Source of the DNA: Gordionus sp. m RMFG-2023
Lineage: Eukaryota; Nematomorpha; Gordioida; Chordodea; Parachordodidae
Length of the DNA stretch: 64,000 nucleotides
NCBI RefSeq assembly: GCF_954871325.1
Contig: NC_088779.1
Span: 25,034,869 to 25,098,868 of the forward strand
Direction of reading: 5' to 3'
Of the stretch, positions 1 to 19,194 are shown one piece after another. The translations under genes and the position numbers were made by a program. Below the pieces are notes generated by a model. The model was given only the letters and a program-made list of their open reading frames with translations, was not told the origin of the DNA and ran no database searches. Position 1 is the first letter of the stretch, and each line of letters begins with the position of its first letter.

Positions 1-433
1 AAAATCGTTTTAATAATAAAAGCGAAAAATTTTTAATCATTTAATTATATATATTTTCATACAAATAAAAATATCGAACTGACTAAAAAAAATATTTGAT
101 TTACTGCACAAATTAAATTTTTCAATAATATATTTTCAATTTTAACTTTAGGCACAGCACATTTTATAATGATTTAATAAATAAAAAGTGTATCTTAATT
201 GTATCATGGAAGTTATATCTCTATCTAGATACATTAGTGAAGTATCTTTTAACAACTCTGTTATCTTAGTTCTCTTTAAATAGCTCATCCCATCCAAATT
301 TTAACATTTTTTTTCCAAATATTACTATAACTTATATTCTTCAATGTGCATGATGAGAGATTTGATAATTTATTTAAAAATTAATTCTCATATATATTTT
401 TATAATTGTGCTATAATGATTCTAACATCGCAG

Positions 434-3400
434 GAAATTAATTTGCTTATAAATGTTAAACACGAATGCCTCATAAATGTCCTGGGGATATGCATGAATC
501 CCGAAATAATGATAGTGACAGAATTGGTCGAGTTGGGCAGCATGCTAGATTTTTTGCGAGACAACGATCAGAGCATATTGATCCAAGATATGATTCTTTG
601 GGCTACACAAATAGCCAAAGGAATGGCTTACCTGGAAAAACATTCCATTATTCACAGAGATTTGGCAGCCCGTAACATATTAGGTTACAACGACTTTTCT
701 AATATAATTAATTTTAATGTTTTTTTTGGTAAATCAGAATAAATTTACATTCTTTGGGTGGCCTGGAAGTTCCTAGTAAAAGATTTAGATTGAGTTTTTT
801 AGGAAATGTTATTTCTATTCCAAATCGCATGCAGTAAACGTTAATTGAAAATGGATATGCTTCATTTTATAATGTATAAAAATGTTAGCTGCGATTTTTT
901 TAGCATGTTAATTTATAGATATTTCTTAAATTAATGTATATTGTCTCATATCAAGCTAATATTTAATTATTTTTTTTAATTTAAATGTTAGTGCGTTCTT
1001 TGGATCAGGTTTTGATATCTGATTTTGGATCCGCTAGGCTTATGAAGGAATACGATAATATGTATGCGTCTAAGGGAGGAAAAGTTTAAAATTATATTAA
1101 TTATTAAATAGGCAACAAAGTTTTATAATTTTAATTAAATTCGAATATATTAATTTCCAAATGATCACATCGTTAAATTTTGTAAATCACTATTTTTTAA
1201 ATCTTAAAAAAAGAACATCCATCCATTTAATCATTTTTCTAAATTTTTCTAATACATTATTATTTAATTTTTTTATAAAAAAAATAAATAGAATATATTA
1301 ATCTAAAGACATCAGCCCTTTAACATATTTCTTAAAAATTAAAATCAAATAAGAATAGTATATTTTACTATTCGTACCAATACTAAAATTTATTATTCAA
1401 TTTGAATTCTTTTCTTTCTTTCTTTTTTCTCTAGGAAAGGAAGTGAAACTAAAAAAAAATATAACCTTATCCTCCTTTACATTTACAAAATTTAAGCATA
1501 TATATATCTCTTGTGTCCACAAAATAATATTTGGCATTTTGTGTTGTTAAACGGCATTCGGGTCGATTTTTTAAAAACAGATTAAGATTTTAACCAAAAT
1601 AATATTATGTTACTGGAGATTTTTGCTCATAGATGGCAGAAAGGCTTGGACCTTTATTCTTGCCAAATCAAGGCTTACATAATATTATTTTGGCTAAAAT
1701 TTTAATCTGATCAGGTGGTTTAACAACATTAATAGACACATTTATGTTTTTTTTAAAAAATCAATTCGCTATATATTAGTAAATTCATTTTAAGTGAAAG
1801 AAATATATAATATTCTAGCTTCTATATTTTAAAATAAAATAATTTAGATGCCTTACAAATGGCTGGCCATCGAAACCTTGAAAACGCTTGTCTTCACTCA
1901 CAAATCTGACGTGTGGGCCTATGGTTTTTTAAAGCTATTACATATAATTTTCTAAAATATTAAAATGTATATGGGGGGGGGGGAGAAGAGAGTTAAACCA
2001 GTTGTTGTTTTTTAAAACGGCATTAAAAACATTAAAATCGACTATAATAAATAAATATTGAAGAGAAATTATTTTAATTATGGTTGTGTCCGATATTTAT
2101 TTTAGATGCTCCACCTATAACCCTTATCCCGCGACTTCCTATTGATGTTTTGATATATGACAATATTTTCATTTTTAATGGTTAGATGATATCGAGCACT
2201 CTAGTTGACCGTAACTACAATTCGAAATCTAATCTAAAGACATTTTGGGGGTCTAATTTATCGAAAATTTAATCCTAAGATAATTTATTTTGACGATGTT
2301 CAGGGCTAGGTTACCTGGACAATATACCTCTCCTTGACCCTAGCATTGATGCCCTTAAAAAGGGGCTAATGAGAGTCGAATGATATTAATGTTGAGGCCA
2401 GGGTAAGATGTATATCAGGTAATATTGACGAATCTCGAGGTCTTCCCATTGAGAAATCTTGACCAGCTGTTAAGCAACAATGAGCTACTTCACACCACAT
2501 ATCTAAGATTTAAATGGTAATACATTATTAATACCTTCTTTACCAAACAGTGATCAAATCTAATCGCCATTCTGCATTGCAAGCGATACAATACCAGACT
2601 CTTGAAATGCAACGATACTATAGCTAGAGCCTTAAAATCCACCGATGGTTGCCAAAGAAGATTTTTTGACTAAAAATGTTAATATGTATACCATAATTCT
2701 CGAGTTTACTGTGCTACATAGTTTCGACAGCAAACTCCCAGATCATGATCACTTGAAAGAAGAGCGAATTCCTAATTTGGGAAATGTAAATGTACTCTAA
2801 AAGACGCTGAGGTGAATAAATTACCTATCAACCTGACATTCCTACCCATAATTGAAACAAGATTAAAGTCATCTGGACCTTACGCCTAAGCCTTTTTGAG
2901 AGGACAACAGATCACAACTAGGACCGAGGATTTAAGCGAGGGATACCACCTACGGCAGAGGATGAACTTGAACATCTTCAAAACAAATTATCTTATCTCA
3001 ATCAGTGAGGCCCCGTAAATGTTTTTAAGATTATATTGTAAATTTTGTTCACATCATCTTCCCAGGCCAGACCTATAAACTATTAAAAATGGAAATATTA
3101 CCATGAAATTATAAGTGGTGGAAGCAACAACCATAAATAAAATAATTTCTCTTCTTAAAATAAGTTTTTTATTGTAGTTATTTTCAATTAATTAAACTCA
3201 TTTTTTAAAAAAAATGTATTTATTATTCGAATATAATATTTCTATGCTAATACAGGCGTGACTATTTGGGAAATGTTTACTTATGGTAAACATCCTTACG
3301 AAAATATAAAACACAAAGCTCTATGCAATTTATTACAAAATGGTTATCGATTACCTAAACCCAACATTGCATCAGCTCGAATATATCAAATTATGTTAGA

Positions 3401-4540
3401 ATGTGAGTTTAAGCTTTTATTTTTTAAAAAATTTCTATAAGAATTTTTACAAAATCTTTTAATTTCAATTTGAATTTTGAACCGGAACTAATAAAAATAG
3501 CGGAAAGAACCAAAACTTCATTTTTAAAAAAAAAGTATATAGGAGACCTGGCCATTTTTTTTATGAATCGCAAACTGGATCCAATAAAGTTGAGCCTCTT
3601 TTTTAGTGATTTCATATCGGGATTTGATATATTTATTATTAACATTTTATTTTTTGCCACCAAACCTTGTTTAGGATCAGGTTGTTATAAACGTTTATTT
3701 TAAAATTTCTTTGGATTATATGATTATTTTTAAATTATTATAATATATGCTAATTTTTTAAAAATTAATGATTAGGCTGGACAAATTCTCCATCTCTCAG
3801 ACCAACTTTTATAGAACTTATTGATCGATTTTCACAACTAAAAACTATATTTACAAAAGTAACGATGGATATCCTAATTAAAAAATTATTACATCATTTT
3901 TTAAAAAAAAATGTTACTTGAAGATATTTTTTTTTAGAATTTTCATATATAACAATGAGCCTAAGTGGGTTCTCAAAGTAAACTTTTAAATTAAATTTTA
4001 TTTTTTTTCCGTTCAATTATTTCTTTATTTGAGTAAATATAACTAATAAAATTATTAATAAAAGCAATAAATATAAAATTATAATTAAGGAAGAACAAAA
4101 TGATAAAGATTTTTTTTTAAAAAATCTAGGCCCAGAAACTTGAAATTTAAGCAACTTGGTTAGTTTAAGAAGAAAAAAAGAATAAAATTGATTTCCTTTT
4201 TAGGGCATTGTTTTATTTTTAGAATAATTTCAAATATGATCAATTGTGTCACATGATTAATTGGCATCAAATCGAATAATTTATTATTCGAATTCTTTTA
4301 AAACTTATATAAAAAAATTTTTTTGTTTAAATTCAGCAACATTCCAGATCTTTTGCCGAATTTCAAACGCCATACCAAAATATATACGATGATATTTTAA
4401 ACGCCAGCATCGATAATAATAACAATTTGAGGTATTATCATAACGTCATTGGAAAGTATGACAAGCCGAACGCTGTATCTAACGTAAATTATCACGAACT
4501 AAATGCTATATCATATGAAAATACTTATTTCAAGCCATAA
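434..4540 (+). CDS. ErbB/EGFR-family receptor tyrosine kinase, 3' half (partial)
   Basis: Signals growth-factor binding by phosphorylating tyrosines at the plasma membrane. Visible exons: 434-683, 992-1083, 1848-1923, 3256-3402, 3776-3858, a short one ending at 3977, and the last one 4338-4540. Together they read LLGIC-like VLGICM, HRDLAARN (catalytic Asp), DFGSARLM (Mg-binding DFG), GGKMPYKWLAIE, SDVWAYGVTIWEMFTYG and the C-lobe LRPTFIELIDRFS. The GGK-P-KW block and LGIC are typical of ErbB kinases. Intron phases match across exons 1-5. The start of the short exon ending at 3977 (reading YNNEPKWVLK) is uncertain: the strong acceptor at 3937 breaks frame, while a weak one at 3913 keeps it. 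The last exon is a short Tyr-rich tail (YQNIYDD, YHNVIGKYDKP, ISYENTYFKP). The ectodomain, transmembrane segment and N-lobe lie left of the window. Identity as an RTK is sure; the ErbB subfamily is very likely. Confidence 0.88.
1542..1728. mobile_element. Inverted-repeat MITE, TGTTGTTAAAC family, copy 1
   Basis: A roughly 190-bp element in an ErbB intron. It begins TGTTGTTAAACGGC and ends GGTTTAACAACA, and the two halves are imperfectly self-complementary. A diagnostic inner motif (GCTCATAGATGG, then a run resembling AGGCTTACATAATATT) recurs in the other copies at 7486, 15670, 29391 and 56211. No coding capacity. The superfamily is not known to me. Confidence 0.75.
2033..3186. mobile_element. 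Non-autonomous DNA transposon with about 55-bp terminal inverted repeats, in an ErbB intron
   Basis: The left end (about 2033-2090) and right end (about 3126-3186) are inverted copies: GAGAAATTATTTT-ATTATGGTTGT on the left matches ACAACCATAAATAAAATAATTTCTC on the right, and the match extends further out. The roughly 950-bp interior is clearly less AT-rich than the flanks but has no long reading frame. This explains most of the 1.3-kb intron. No clean target-site duplication was seen, so the superfamily is open. Confidence 0.65.
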
Positions 4541-4559
4541 ATATTTACAATACTACTAG

Positions 4560-4680
4560 ATAATTTTATAATCATGTCATTGGAAAAAATTATGATAAGC
4601 CGAAGACTGTATTTAAGCTTATATTATTATGAACTCATACAATATCATATAAAAATACTTGTTTATATTATTTTATTTAA
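4560..4680 (+). pseudogene. Decayed tandem copy of the ErbB last exon
   Basis: Just after the ErbB stop, the sequence repeats the end of the tail exon in degraded form: CATGTCATTGGAAAA-ATTATGATAAGCCGAA follows the same order as CATAACGTCATTGGAAAGTATGACAAGCCGAA at about 4438-4470, and the later TATCATATAAAAATACTTGTTTAT follows TATCATATGAAAATACTTATTT. The copy has in-frame stops and cannot extend the protein as it stands. It probably sits in the 3' UTR. Confidence 0.7.
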
Positions 4681-7600
4681 AAAATTTGCATTTATTAGAA
4701 ATATGATTCCACAACAATCTCGTAAAAATATTTATAGTTTATAAAATTTACAAAAAGTATATATATTTTTTAAAACCTTGCCTATATGCTATTAATTTTT
4801 TTTATGCGCATATTTTTTTAAAAAAAAATATTTTTAAAAGTATCTTTTATTTTTAAATAAATTATAATTATAACCACTATTATTTCTATAGCAAAATAAT
4901 GTGATATATATTTTTAAAAAAATACAGTATTGATATAAATAAAATATTTTAAAATCAATATTTTTTCTATTAATACAAATTGTGTGGGAGAGATTGGCAT
5001 TTACTGTTAGCTTTTATAAATAAATTAAATTGTAAAATTTTATTTTTTTCTAATAACAAAATATCTTGATAAAAAGGTATCAAATGGAAATTTTTAAAAA
5101 AATTTTTCAACGTCAAAAGGAATGTTCAACTGAAGATTTTTTAATTGGAATGTTTTTAAAATAAATCAATATATGGGTTAGGGTTAATAAAAAGTTTGAG
5201 AGCTATGGAGTGCGGTTAAGTCATATCAAAAATAGTTTTTAATATAATGTCATCATTTTTATAAATAACCCGCCAAATTTAACAGTTCATGTTATTATAA
5301 ATAGGCTAATAAATATGAATAAATCAGATGTTGTAGCGTCTATTTCCTTAAGTTGGGCCATAATTCTTAAGTCAAGACTAAGGGGAGGGGGGGTTAAATA
5401 AACCTTTTTTAAAAATATCAAGGCAAATGAAAGTGAAATAAAAATAATTTTTAAACTCAGTTACCATCACTGGTCTTAGGCATCGGTTTTATCGAGGGGG
5501 CTAAAAAATTTCTAAAATAAAGTTCGATATGGGTAACAATTGAAAGATAAAAAACAACTCTTCAATATTTTTACTCATCCATTATGTGTTCGGGGTAAGA
5601 TTAGGGACCTGGTGGGAAAATAAAAATAACAAATCTCAACCTGATTATCAATATTTTGTTAATCATCCATCACTATAAATCATAACTCATGAGAGACTTG
5701 AATTTTAACTGAAATAAATAAATGTATTTTTTGAGTCGGAGTTCTGAACGAATTTGAGCATGACGCATACGTGTCCAAGTTATAAATTTTTTGAACCATT
5801 GTGTCGAGTCCAGACAATCAAAACCTATATATTTCGATCGTAAAATCTTTCAGTTAGCCTATTTTTTATTACATCTAAATGTTTTAATAGTGAAAAATTT
5901 GGAAAAAATGTTCCATCTTATATCTTCTTTCTAGCTCGACTAAATTAGTTACGAATTTGGTAAAGTAATCTTTTTTTTAATGCCCAAGCATATAAAACGA
6001 AATTTCATAACTTATGTGTTGCAATTAAAATACTATACGAATAACCTTATGATTTCGAAATTTAGTTGGCGAAAAAATAGTTAACTAATGTTTTATGCAA
6101 CTTGGACACTTCGTAACTCATTTAGTTGAGCTAGGACGAACCATTAAGACACAAATGAATATATTTTACAATTTTAAGAAAGTCGTAACAGACTATAATT
6201 ACTAAACTCGGTCTAGATACCGGGTTCAGATATCCGGTTTATAACCGTGCCTTAATGTAACTTAAAAATATTTCGTGGGTCTAATTACTACTCTAAAAAA
6301 AATATAGAGATTAAGTGACTAGCTTTGAGCGTTTCGTATATATATCTGAGCGATTCATTTTTTTCAATTCGAAACGTTTTGTTGAGCAGTCATTTTTTTA
6401 TTCTGAAGGATTCAGTATATTTTTTGATCCCGTAAGTATTAAGAATTAATTCTGAACGCTCACTATTTTTTTTCCCTGAGCGTTAAGTTATATATTCTGA
6501 GCTTTTAAAGGATTTAAATAGATTTACTCCATAATACATTCTATATTAAAACTCTTATGGTTGTGTACATAAAATACATTATTAGATATTCGATTTGTAT
6601 TTTAAGAATATTCATATCGAATAAGGAAAATATATTATCTGTCGAATTTTTATCTCTTAATCAAACGTTCGAAATAATTTGTAAATATTAGAAATGGTTC
6701 AAATTTATTCATAAATAATTGAAATCAATTTTAATTATTCAACAAGGTTTTTGCGAAATCTTTTATTTTTACACATCTATCAATCACTTTTTTTTCCATT
6801 TTTGAAAATATATATCTAATTGAATTCTATTCTTATTTGAGTAGTAAAAGTTGTGGATAAATCTTTCAAGGATGAAATAATTAAAAAGTAACTAGTATAA
6901 TATTTGAAGAAACTCGTAAAACCAAGAAAGAACTTCAAATCAGAGGGTCAAATTCTGAAATCTTCTTTTTTTCATAAAGAATTTGTGAAAAATTCGAACG
7001 ATGATTGTCTACCGAAAAATTTTTTTCAATAAATTTCCAGAACTAGGAAAATAGGACCCATTAAAATAAGAAATCGAATAATTTAATAAAATCACATTTA
7101 TAAGTTAATAGGTTCAATTTTTTTTAGCCAAATGTGCATACCCCTTTGAACCTCCCCCTAAAAATATGCCACTGAGTATAAATAACACCGCCATTTTCAG
7201 TTTGAAGGATCCGCGTTTTTTAATGTAGAAAATTGAGTTTTAAGTGAAAAACGAATTTTTTATTTAAAATTATCTAATAAAATATTATAACAATATTTTT
7301 ACTACATTCTATCACAAAATAAACAGAAATCCACCGGATTAACCTGACGTTATTATATTATGCATTCTGTTAAATATTAACTAATTTATAATTTTTTTAG
7401 CTTTATATAAATTGACCTTTAGTTCTATTTAGCGACGGGTTATATTTATTTTCATTGGCGGTTAAATCCTCGGTTTATAAACTGGTGTTGTTAAAAAGCC
7501 CGATTTTTAAAAGCCTCATTGAGATTTTAGTCAAAAGAATATTGTATATGCTTCTAGATTTAGCAAATCAAACTTTTCTATCATCTATGAACAAAATTTC

Positions 7601-9297
7601 CAGGCTTACATATAATTTTTGCTAAAACCTTAATCTGGCCATTTTTATCGACCCGAATCGGGTTTTAAAAATCAATAGGTGATACTTTTTAAAAATTTAA
7701 ATAAATTTATAATTCAATGTTATTGTTTATAATTTATCTGGAAAATTTTAGTTTCATTATTGCTATTAATAGTTCTTAAATTTTTTCCCCATGCCAAGCT
7801 CTATATAAATTTACGTGTTTACCTTCTAATTCTCAGAAAAATAGATTCATAATGAAATATATTTTTATAAAAATTCCCTTTTTACTCAGTCATATTAATA
7901 ATATTTTACCCATTTGTTAATATAATTAAAAACAATATATGAAACTATATTATCTTAAAAATAATTAGAATAAATAAAATAAATTAAATATAGTCAAATG
8001 ATAATCGACGGGAATAAATATTATTTTATCAAGATTTGTAGGACATGTATATACTTTTAGTGTTGAATTCTAGATGTAAACTCAAGTAGGGAAAGACTAT
8101 TTCTATGAAAGTTTCTGGAATTCTTGCTCCCCCCCCCCAAATCTCACTCTTATCTTTTCTTTTTTTCCCGACTATTATACAACTCGTTAATATGCAGCGT
8201 AATCTTACCTAATATAGTTTACGGAATAAGACCCTCCTTGCCATGTTTTAACGATAAATGTACCAATACCAAATATAGGTATCAGATCACCGCCAATATT
8301 AAGCTTTTAGAAAATAAATACAGATATGTACAATTTTTATTTTATTTCTAAACTAATTTCCTTTTCTCAATAAATCTTCATAACTCCCATAAAAAAATTG
8401 TGAAAAAAGGTGCAACTTATAAAATAAAAAATACATATTTTTAACGATAGAAGAAGTAAAGTATATTAATAAACTAATATAAAGAAAAATTACCCAATAT
8501 TTTTGTGTATTTATAATAGATAACCCTTGAAAATATTCACCTTATTCAAAATAATGATAAAATAAGTGGACATGAGTGGTTGGAAGCTGACCCAAGTAAA
8601 AACTTATGGAACCTCTTAACTAATGAACAACTAAGAGTTTTCTAAGTAATAGACTTAGCTGTGAGTCCAGTCTCATATTTTCCCAAATTGCAACTTAACA
8701 TTTAATCCTAAGGTCAGACATGTTAAATTGTTGAGGGTTGTCATCCATTCGTAATAAATAAAATTCTCAGCTTTTCTTAAAAAAGAGCTCAAATCCTTAT
8801 TTTAGAACCTCATAACCTTTCATCAGATGATGGGCTCACAACTATCTCATGGAATATGGGTAAATATATTATATATGTGTTACCACTTTTCCCATAAATA
8901 TCAACCTATTCTCGTTTAAACAGAAAATACAAAAAACATTGAATAAATATATACTCCAACTCTAATATCAACCAATGCAAATTTTTCTCTATACACCTTC
9001 CCTTTATAAAAAAATCTTGGCCTATAAAATATGAATCCATACATTGGAGGGCAGATAATTCCTTTTCTAAGACAAAAAATACAAATAGCAAGATATAAAT
9101 ATAATTACTGCATTTGAGAAATCATTAATTTGTACAAGTTTTTTAAAAAAATTATGATTAATTATGCTTTATCATATTATCAAATTAATTATTTATAGCA
9201 CACAAAATCAAACTTTATTTAAAACAGTATATTATAATAATATTTTCATAAATATCAGGTCTATAAGAAAAAAAAGTTATGATTAATTAAATAAATA
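4681..9297. other. Gene-free AT-rich spacer with small repeats
   Basis: No convincing coding region between the ErbB and MIC19 genes; the open frames are short and low-complexity. It holds a 22/24-bp inverted repeat (5932-5955 against 6111-6134, core TAGCTCRACTAAAT), a cluster of spaced TCTGAGCG-like motifs at about 6320-6510, one TGTTGTTAAA-family MITE (7486-7670) and a 10-base C run at 8129. Confidence 0.6.
7486..7670. mobile_element. MITE, TGTTGTTAAAC family, copy 2 (right tip lost)
   Basis: Starts TGTTGTTAAAAAGCCCGATT and keeps the family inner motif (CATCTATGAACAAAATTTCC, AGGCTTACAT) and the inverted CGACCCGAATCGGGTTTTAAA near the right side. The terminal TTTAACAACA is missing, so this copy looks decayed. 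Confidence 0.6.
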
Positions 9298-9920
9298 TTA
9301 TATAAGATTTACTTGTTGAATATTTAAAACACAATTTTCAAACTTTTTAGCTTCTCTGGAACACTGTAAAATTTTGTTTTCATTTATTTTATAACATTCT
9401 GATATAATATTTTTTTCTATTTCACAATGCTTAACACTACTATGAGGACTAGTCATAAAATAATCATTATCGTTATTTAAACATATATATACCTATAATT
9501 TTCATAAAATTTTTTCAATAAATTATCAAATGCTTCAGCAGTCAAGATTTTATTATTATGATGCTGATGTTTATTATTGGGAGCAACATTCTTTTTATTT
9601 TCTCCCCTAAGTTTTTCTTCCAAGAATGTTATATATTCTTCATGCTTTTTCAGTTGGCTTCTGATAATTTAACATATTGTAAAAAATAAATTTAAGTAAC
9701 TTGTATTTGTCAATATCTTGATTTATAACTTTATCTGTATTATTTGAACTATAAACATTTTTAGAGTTTACATTAATTCCTTTGCTCATAAGATTTTCTG
9801 CTATATCCTCCGACACCTTATTATATAATGAGAGCACTTTCATATTATATATACTTTTATTATTCCATCTTCATTTAGATTATAAGAATAATTTTTAGCA
9901 ATAACCTGGCTATTTCCCAT
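9298..9920 (-). CDS. CHCHD3: MIC19/MIC25-like MICOS subunit (CHCHD3/6 family)
   Basis: MICOS subunit on the intermembrane-space side of the inner mitochondrial membrane, needed for crista junctions. Exons on the minus strand: 9920-9855, 9816-9701, 9660-9493 and 9448-9298, giving 166 residues; all phases fit and the introns are only 38, 40 and 44 nt. The N-terminus MGNSQ carries Gly2, matching the N-myristoylated MGGT start of human CHCHD3, followed by EDGIIKVSEDIAENLM, equivalent to human NITVVKGIRLSENVIDRM. A charged helical middle (KKHEEYITFLEEKL) leads to a C-terminal CHCH fold with twin CX9C: CEIEKNIISEC and CSREAKKFENC. It is shorter than the human protein (227 aa), mainly in the coiled-coil. 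MIC19 and MIC25 cannot be told apart here. Head-to-head with KRR1. Confidence 0.85.
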
Positions 9921-10029
9921 ATTTAGAAAATAAGTTATTTTGACATTGGTTCTTTAAATTATTATGAATGAGTTGTTCATTTGATTGACAGTAGCTATTT
10001 TATAAAGAAAAAATATTTTCAAATTTTTT

Positions 10030-10415
10030 AATATCATTTTACTGCCCTGGAGCTAAATGATGACCTTGTGAGGTGGTATTTATATTTATAAATAAGACCG
10101 CAAATTTGCCTGTTCTCATAATTATCATTTTAAGCTAAATTTTTACCCTACACCGCCTCCCCCACCTCTTCATAAAAGATATATCATTATAAAAAAAAGT
10201 ATTTGAAGGAAAAATTAGTAAAAGTCAATAACTTTTTAAAATAACCACTTTGATTCAAAATTTATTTAAAAAATGCAATAAAAAAAGTGTACCAAAATTA
10301 ATTATCTTAATTGAATATGGCCTAAGGCTTACAATAAGTGGACTTAAATTTCTCGAATAAAATATATGAGGAAATAATTTATCTAAATATACTTTAGGAA
10401 AATCCTGGATACTCA
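10030..10415. mobile_element. Decayed hAT-type element in the MIC19-KRR1 promoter interval
   Basis: The stretch CATAATTATCATTTTAAGCTAA with a following C-rich run (about 10118-10165) matches the 5' part of the hAT copy at 28.05 kb. The right side ends AAAATCCTGGATACTCACTG (about 10399-10418), a degraded form of the hAT end AAAATCCTGGCTACGCCACTG seen at 27.9 kb. No coding content remains. It takes up much of the 921-bp gap between the two divergent start codons. Confidence 0.5.
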
Positions 10416-10841
10416 CTGCCTTTTTTCTTTATGTTATCCCCGTATATGGGGTTAAGAGGTAGGCCATACGTAGGGTAATAAAGGATAAAAAAAATGTCAA
10501 GGAAAAATCTGAGCATTTTGTTTAGAATTTTTTTCTCTTAAGAACATTTTATCTCTATTGTCTGAATACATATCTATCCAAAAGTAGCGATTTGCTTAAA
10601 TCATAAGTTAAACTGTATGTGCTTGGTAAATTTTTATTTATTATAAAATTGATGATAGAATGTCGACTAATAGCACATTTGACATTTATCTATAAATTCA
10701 ATTTATTTTCGTTCACACATTATTTAAAAATCAAAATACCTTCAACATATTAATATGCCACTTTCTATTAACATCTGCTTATGACAGCTGCTATCATGTA
10801 ATCTTTATTTGCTGAGTTTAAGAATACACTAATAATTCCAT

Positions 10842-17150
<6,309 letters not shown>

Positions 17151-17245
17151 ATATTGTTTATTATGTATGTGTACATTATAATCTTTATAAATATTGTGTA
17201 TTTAGTATGTGCACATTATAATCTTTATAAATATTGTATATTTTT
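17151..17245 (+). repeat. Tandem duplication directly after the KRR1 stop
   Basis: Two units of about 42 bp, each containing CATTATAATCTTTATAAATA preceded by GTATGTG(T/C)A, lie end to end just 3' of the KRR1 stop and probably fall in its 3' UTR. Confidence 0.6.
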
Positions 17246-17454
17246 TGTATAAAAGAAATACTAATTCGACTAACTTGTTTAATGTCGTTTTCACAACATG
17301 CTCAGAACAATGATGTAAATATACTAAAAGGTTCACGATTCAATCATTAATACATCTATCCATACGTAGGAGTTAGCTGTAAGGCCATTTTATGGCTTGC
17401 AATCCGATTAAATGACATTAATGTGTAATCATATGATAAATTAGACAATTAATC

Positions 17455-17740
17455 GAAATTTTTCATAAATATCATTTTAAGCTAATAAAAATTTTATATG
17501 GAAATAAACGGTTTATAACTATTATGATTATTTTATTAAATTCAGAATTATTAGTGAGTTAGGAATTAATAAGTATATTATAATATTTTAATTATTAATA
17601 AATATCTATAATTTTTTAAATATGGTTTATTTTTACCTACATTTTGTAGAACAGAAGAAATAGAAATACAAAACTTAAATAAGGCTGAGCATTAAAAAAA
17701 TAATCAAATACAAATTGAAGAAAAAAATGGTAAAGGTAGG
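17455..17740 (+). mobile_element. hAT fragment, 5' part, non-coding plus start of transposase exon
   Basis: TTCATAAATATCATTTTAAGC at about 17463, the long AT stretch after it, and GTAGAACAGAAGAAATAGAAATACAAAA at about 17648 follow the same order as 28057-28440 in the fuller hAT copy. The coding start (residues like TEEIEIQ-LNKAEH) is then cut by a stop. A short decayed relic. Confidence 0.6.
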
Positions 17741-18744
17741 TAGCTTATATTTAAAATCAGGTTAGGCATTAGTTATAAATTTTTTATTAAATTAAAACTA
17801 TTATATTTATAATGTTTGAAGTTTAGGAGAGATGTGGTTCCTTGTACTTAATATCCCTTCTTTAATGCTTCTGAGGTTTGGTGAGATAATCTATATGAAT
17901 ACCATTCCATATGGGGATATTTCAAAGTCTTTTTCATTGCTCTTCTTAAAGGTACAACTGATAGCTACTAATAGTATGAAATTTTAATTAATGAATCATA
18001 TCATCAATTGCTAATTAAATTTGTTCATTTTCATTTCAATATGTATGTTTGAGTATATTAATTTTGGCCAGACAATACCTATATTATCATTAAATGCTCT
18101 AATTTTGTTAATGTTACAATTCCTTATTAAATTGTAATCAAATTGTGAAGGCTTGTGGGAAAGACTTTAATGGAACCTAGTATTAATAAAAAAGAATATA
18201 TAAAAAATTAAATAATTCTGTTAATAAATCTTACGACTCCTGTTTTTCACTAAATTAAATTTTATACAACAATACTAATTTTCTTCAAATTATAAAACCA
18301 GATAACTAACTTTTATTATAAATTTTTTTCATTTATAAACATTTTTTTAATATGCAAAAAAAATTACAAGTATTCATAAAAAATAATAAAAATTAAAAGT
18401 ATATTAAAGTTCATAAAAAAATAAATTCCTAGACTGCATATTCAAATTAATACTAAACAATCGTCGATAGCATATTCACCAACTAATTAATTATATAAAA
18501 ATATAATTTATATTCAAATGATTTATGCGAATTAATTTTTTTTTTACGAATTAAAGATTTTATCTGAACATTGTATATATAATCTATATATATATATATT
18601 ACAATAATATGTTATTACAAGGTAAGTTATAATAATAGTAAAAAAAATATAATATTACAAAATCACAATTATATAAAGTTAATAATTCTTTGTAATTTTT
18701 ATTGATTGAGATTCAAGTTCCCTTATAGCGTTAACATTATAATA

Positions 18745-18992
18745 GGCAGCAAAATGGCCAAAGTCTATCCTACGCAGAGTGTTTAATTAGGGGGTTTCGG
18801 ATATTGGAAAAATAAAGCTGAGATAATTGTATTTTACTATGTTTATGGCTAATCTTTGGCATAGGTAGAATCCCTCGTTGGGATCTTCGATCCTAGCAGA
18901 GATCCGTTTTCCCAGCTCTTTAAAGAAGGCTAGGGCATGAGAACCGAAGACGTTAGAGTCGTGGCGATTAATGGTAGGAATGTATAATTGGC
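18745..18992 (-). pseudogene. LINE fragment: C-terminus of the RLE-type retrotransposon family
   Basis: Read on the minus strand, an open stretch gives FGSHALAFFKELGKRISARI, then EDPNEGFYLCQRLAINIVKY, ending at a stop. This matches in order the FGLQALKLFKTIGQRLRLITGDP end of the LINE at 57.4-60.6 kb. Only the 3' tip of the element is present, as expected for a 5'-truncated insertion. Confidence 0.65.
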
Positions 18993-19194
18993 TATTAAAT
19001 AAAACTTGTAGTACTAAATATTAGGTAAGGTACATATCATAAATACACACATTTTAATCAATTGTGACTAATCTTCAAACACCATGTATGCCCCAAAATT
19101 TGTAGGAAGAGCCCAGCAAAAATTACAAAGCCTAGCTAGTAATAACACCATTTGCTAAATAGAAAGAAGCTAATGAAATTTAATTATTATTGAA

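Noticed and set aside
3470-3703. Plus-strand open frame within the ErbB locus
   Set aside because: It lies in the intron between the exons encoding IYQIMLE-C and CWTNSPSLRPTF, which join in phase, and its sequence does not match a kinase.
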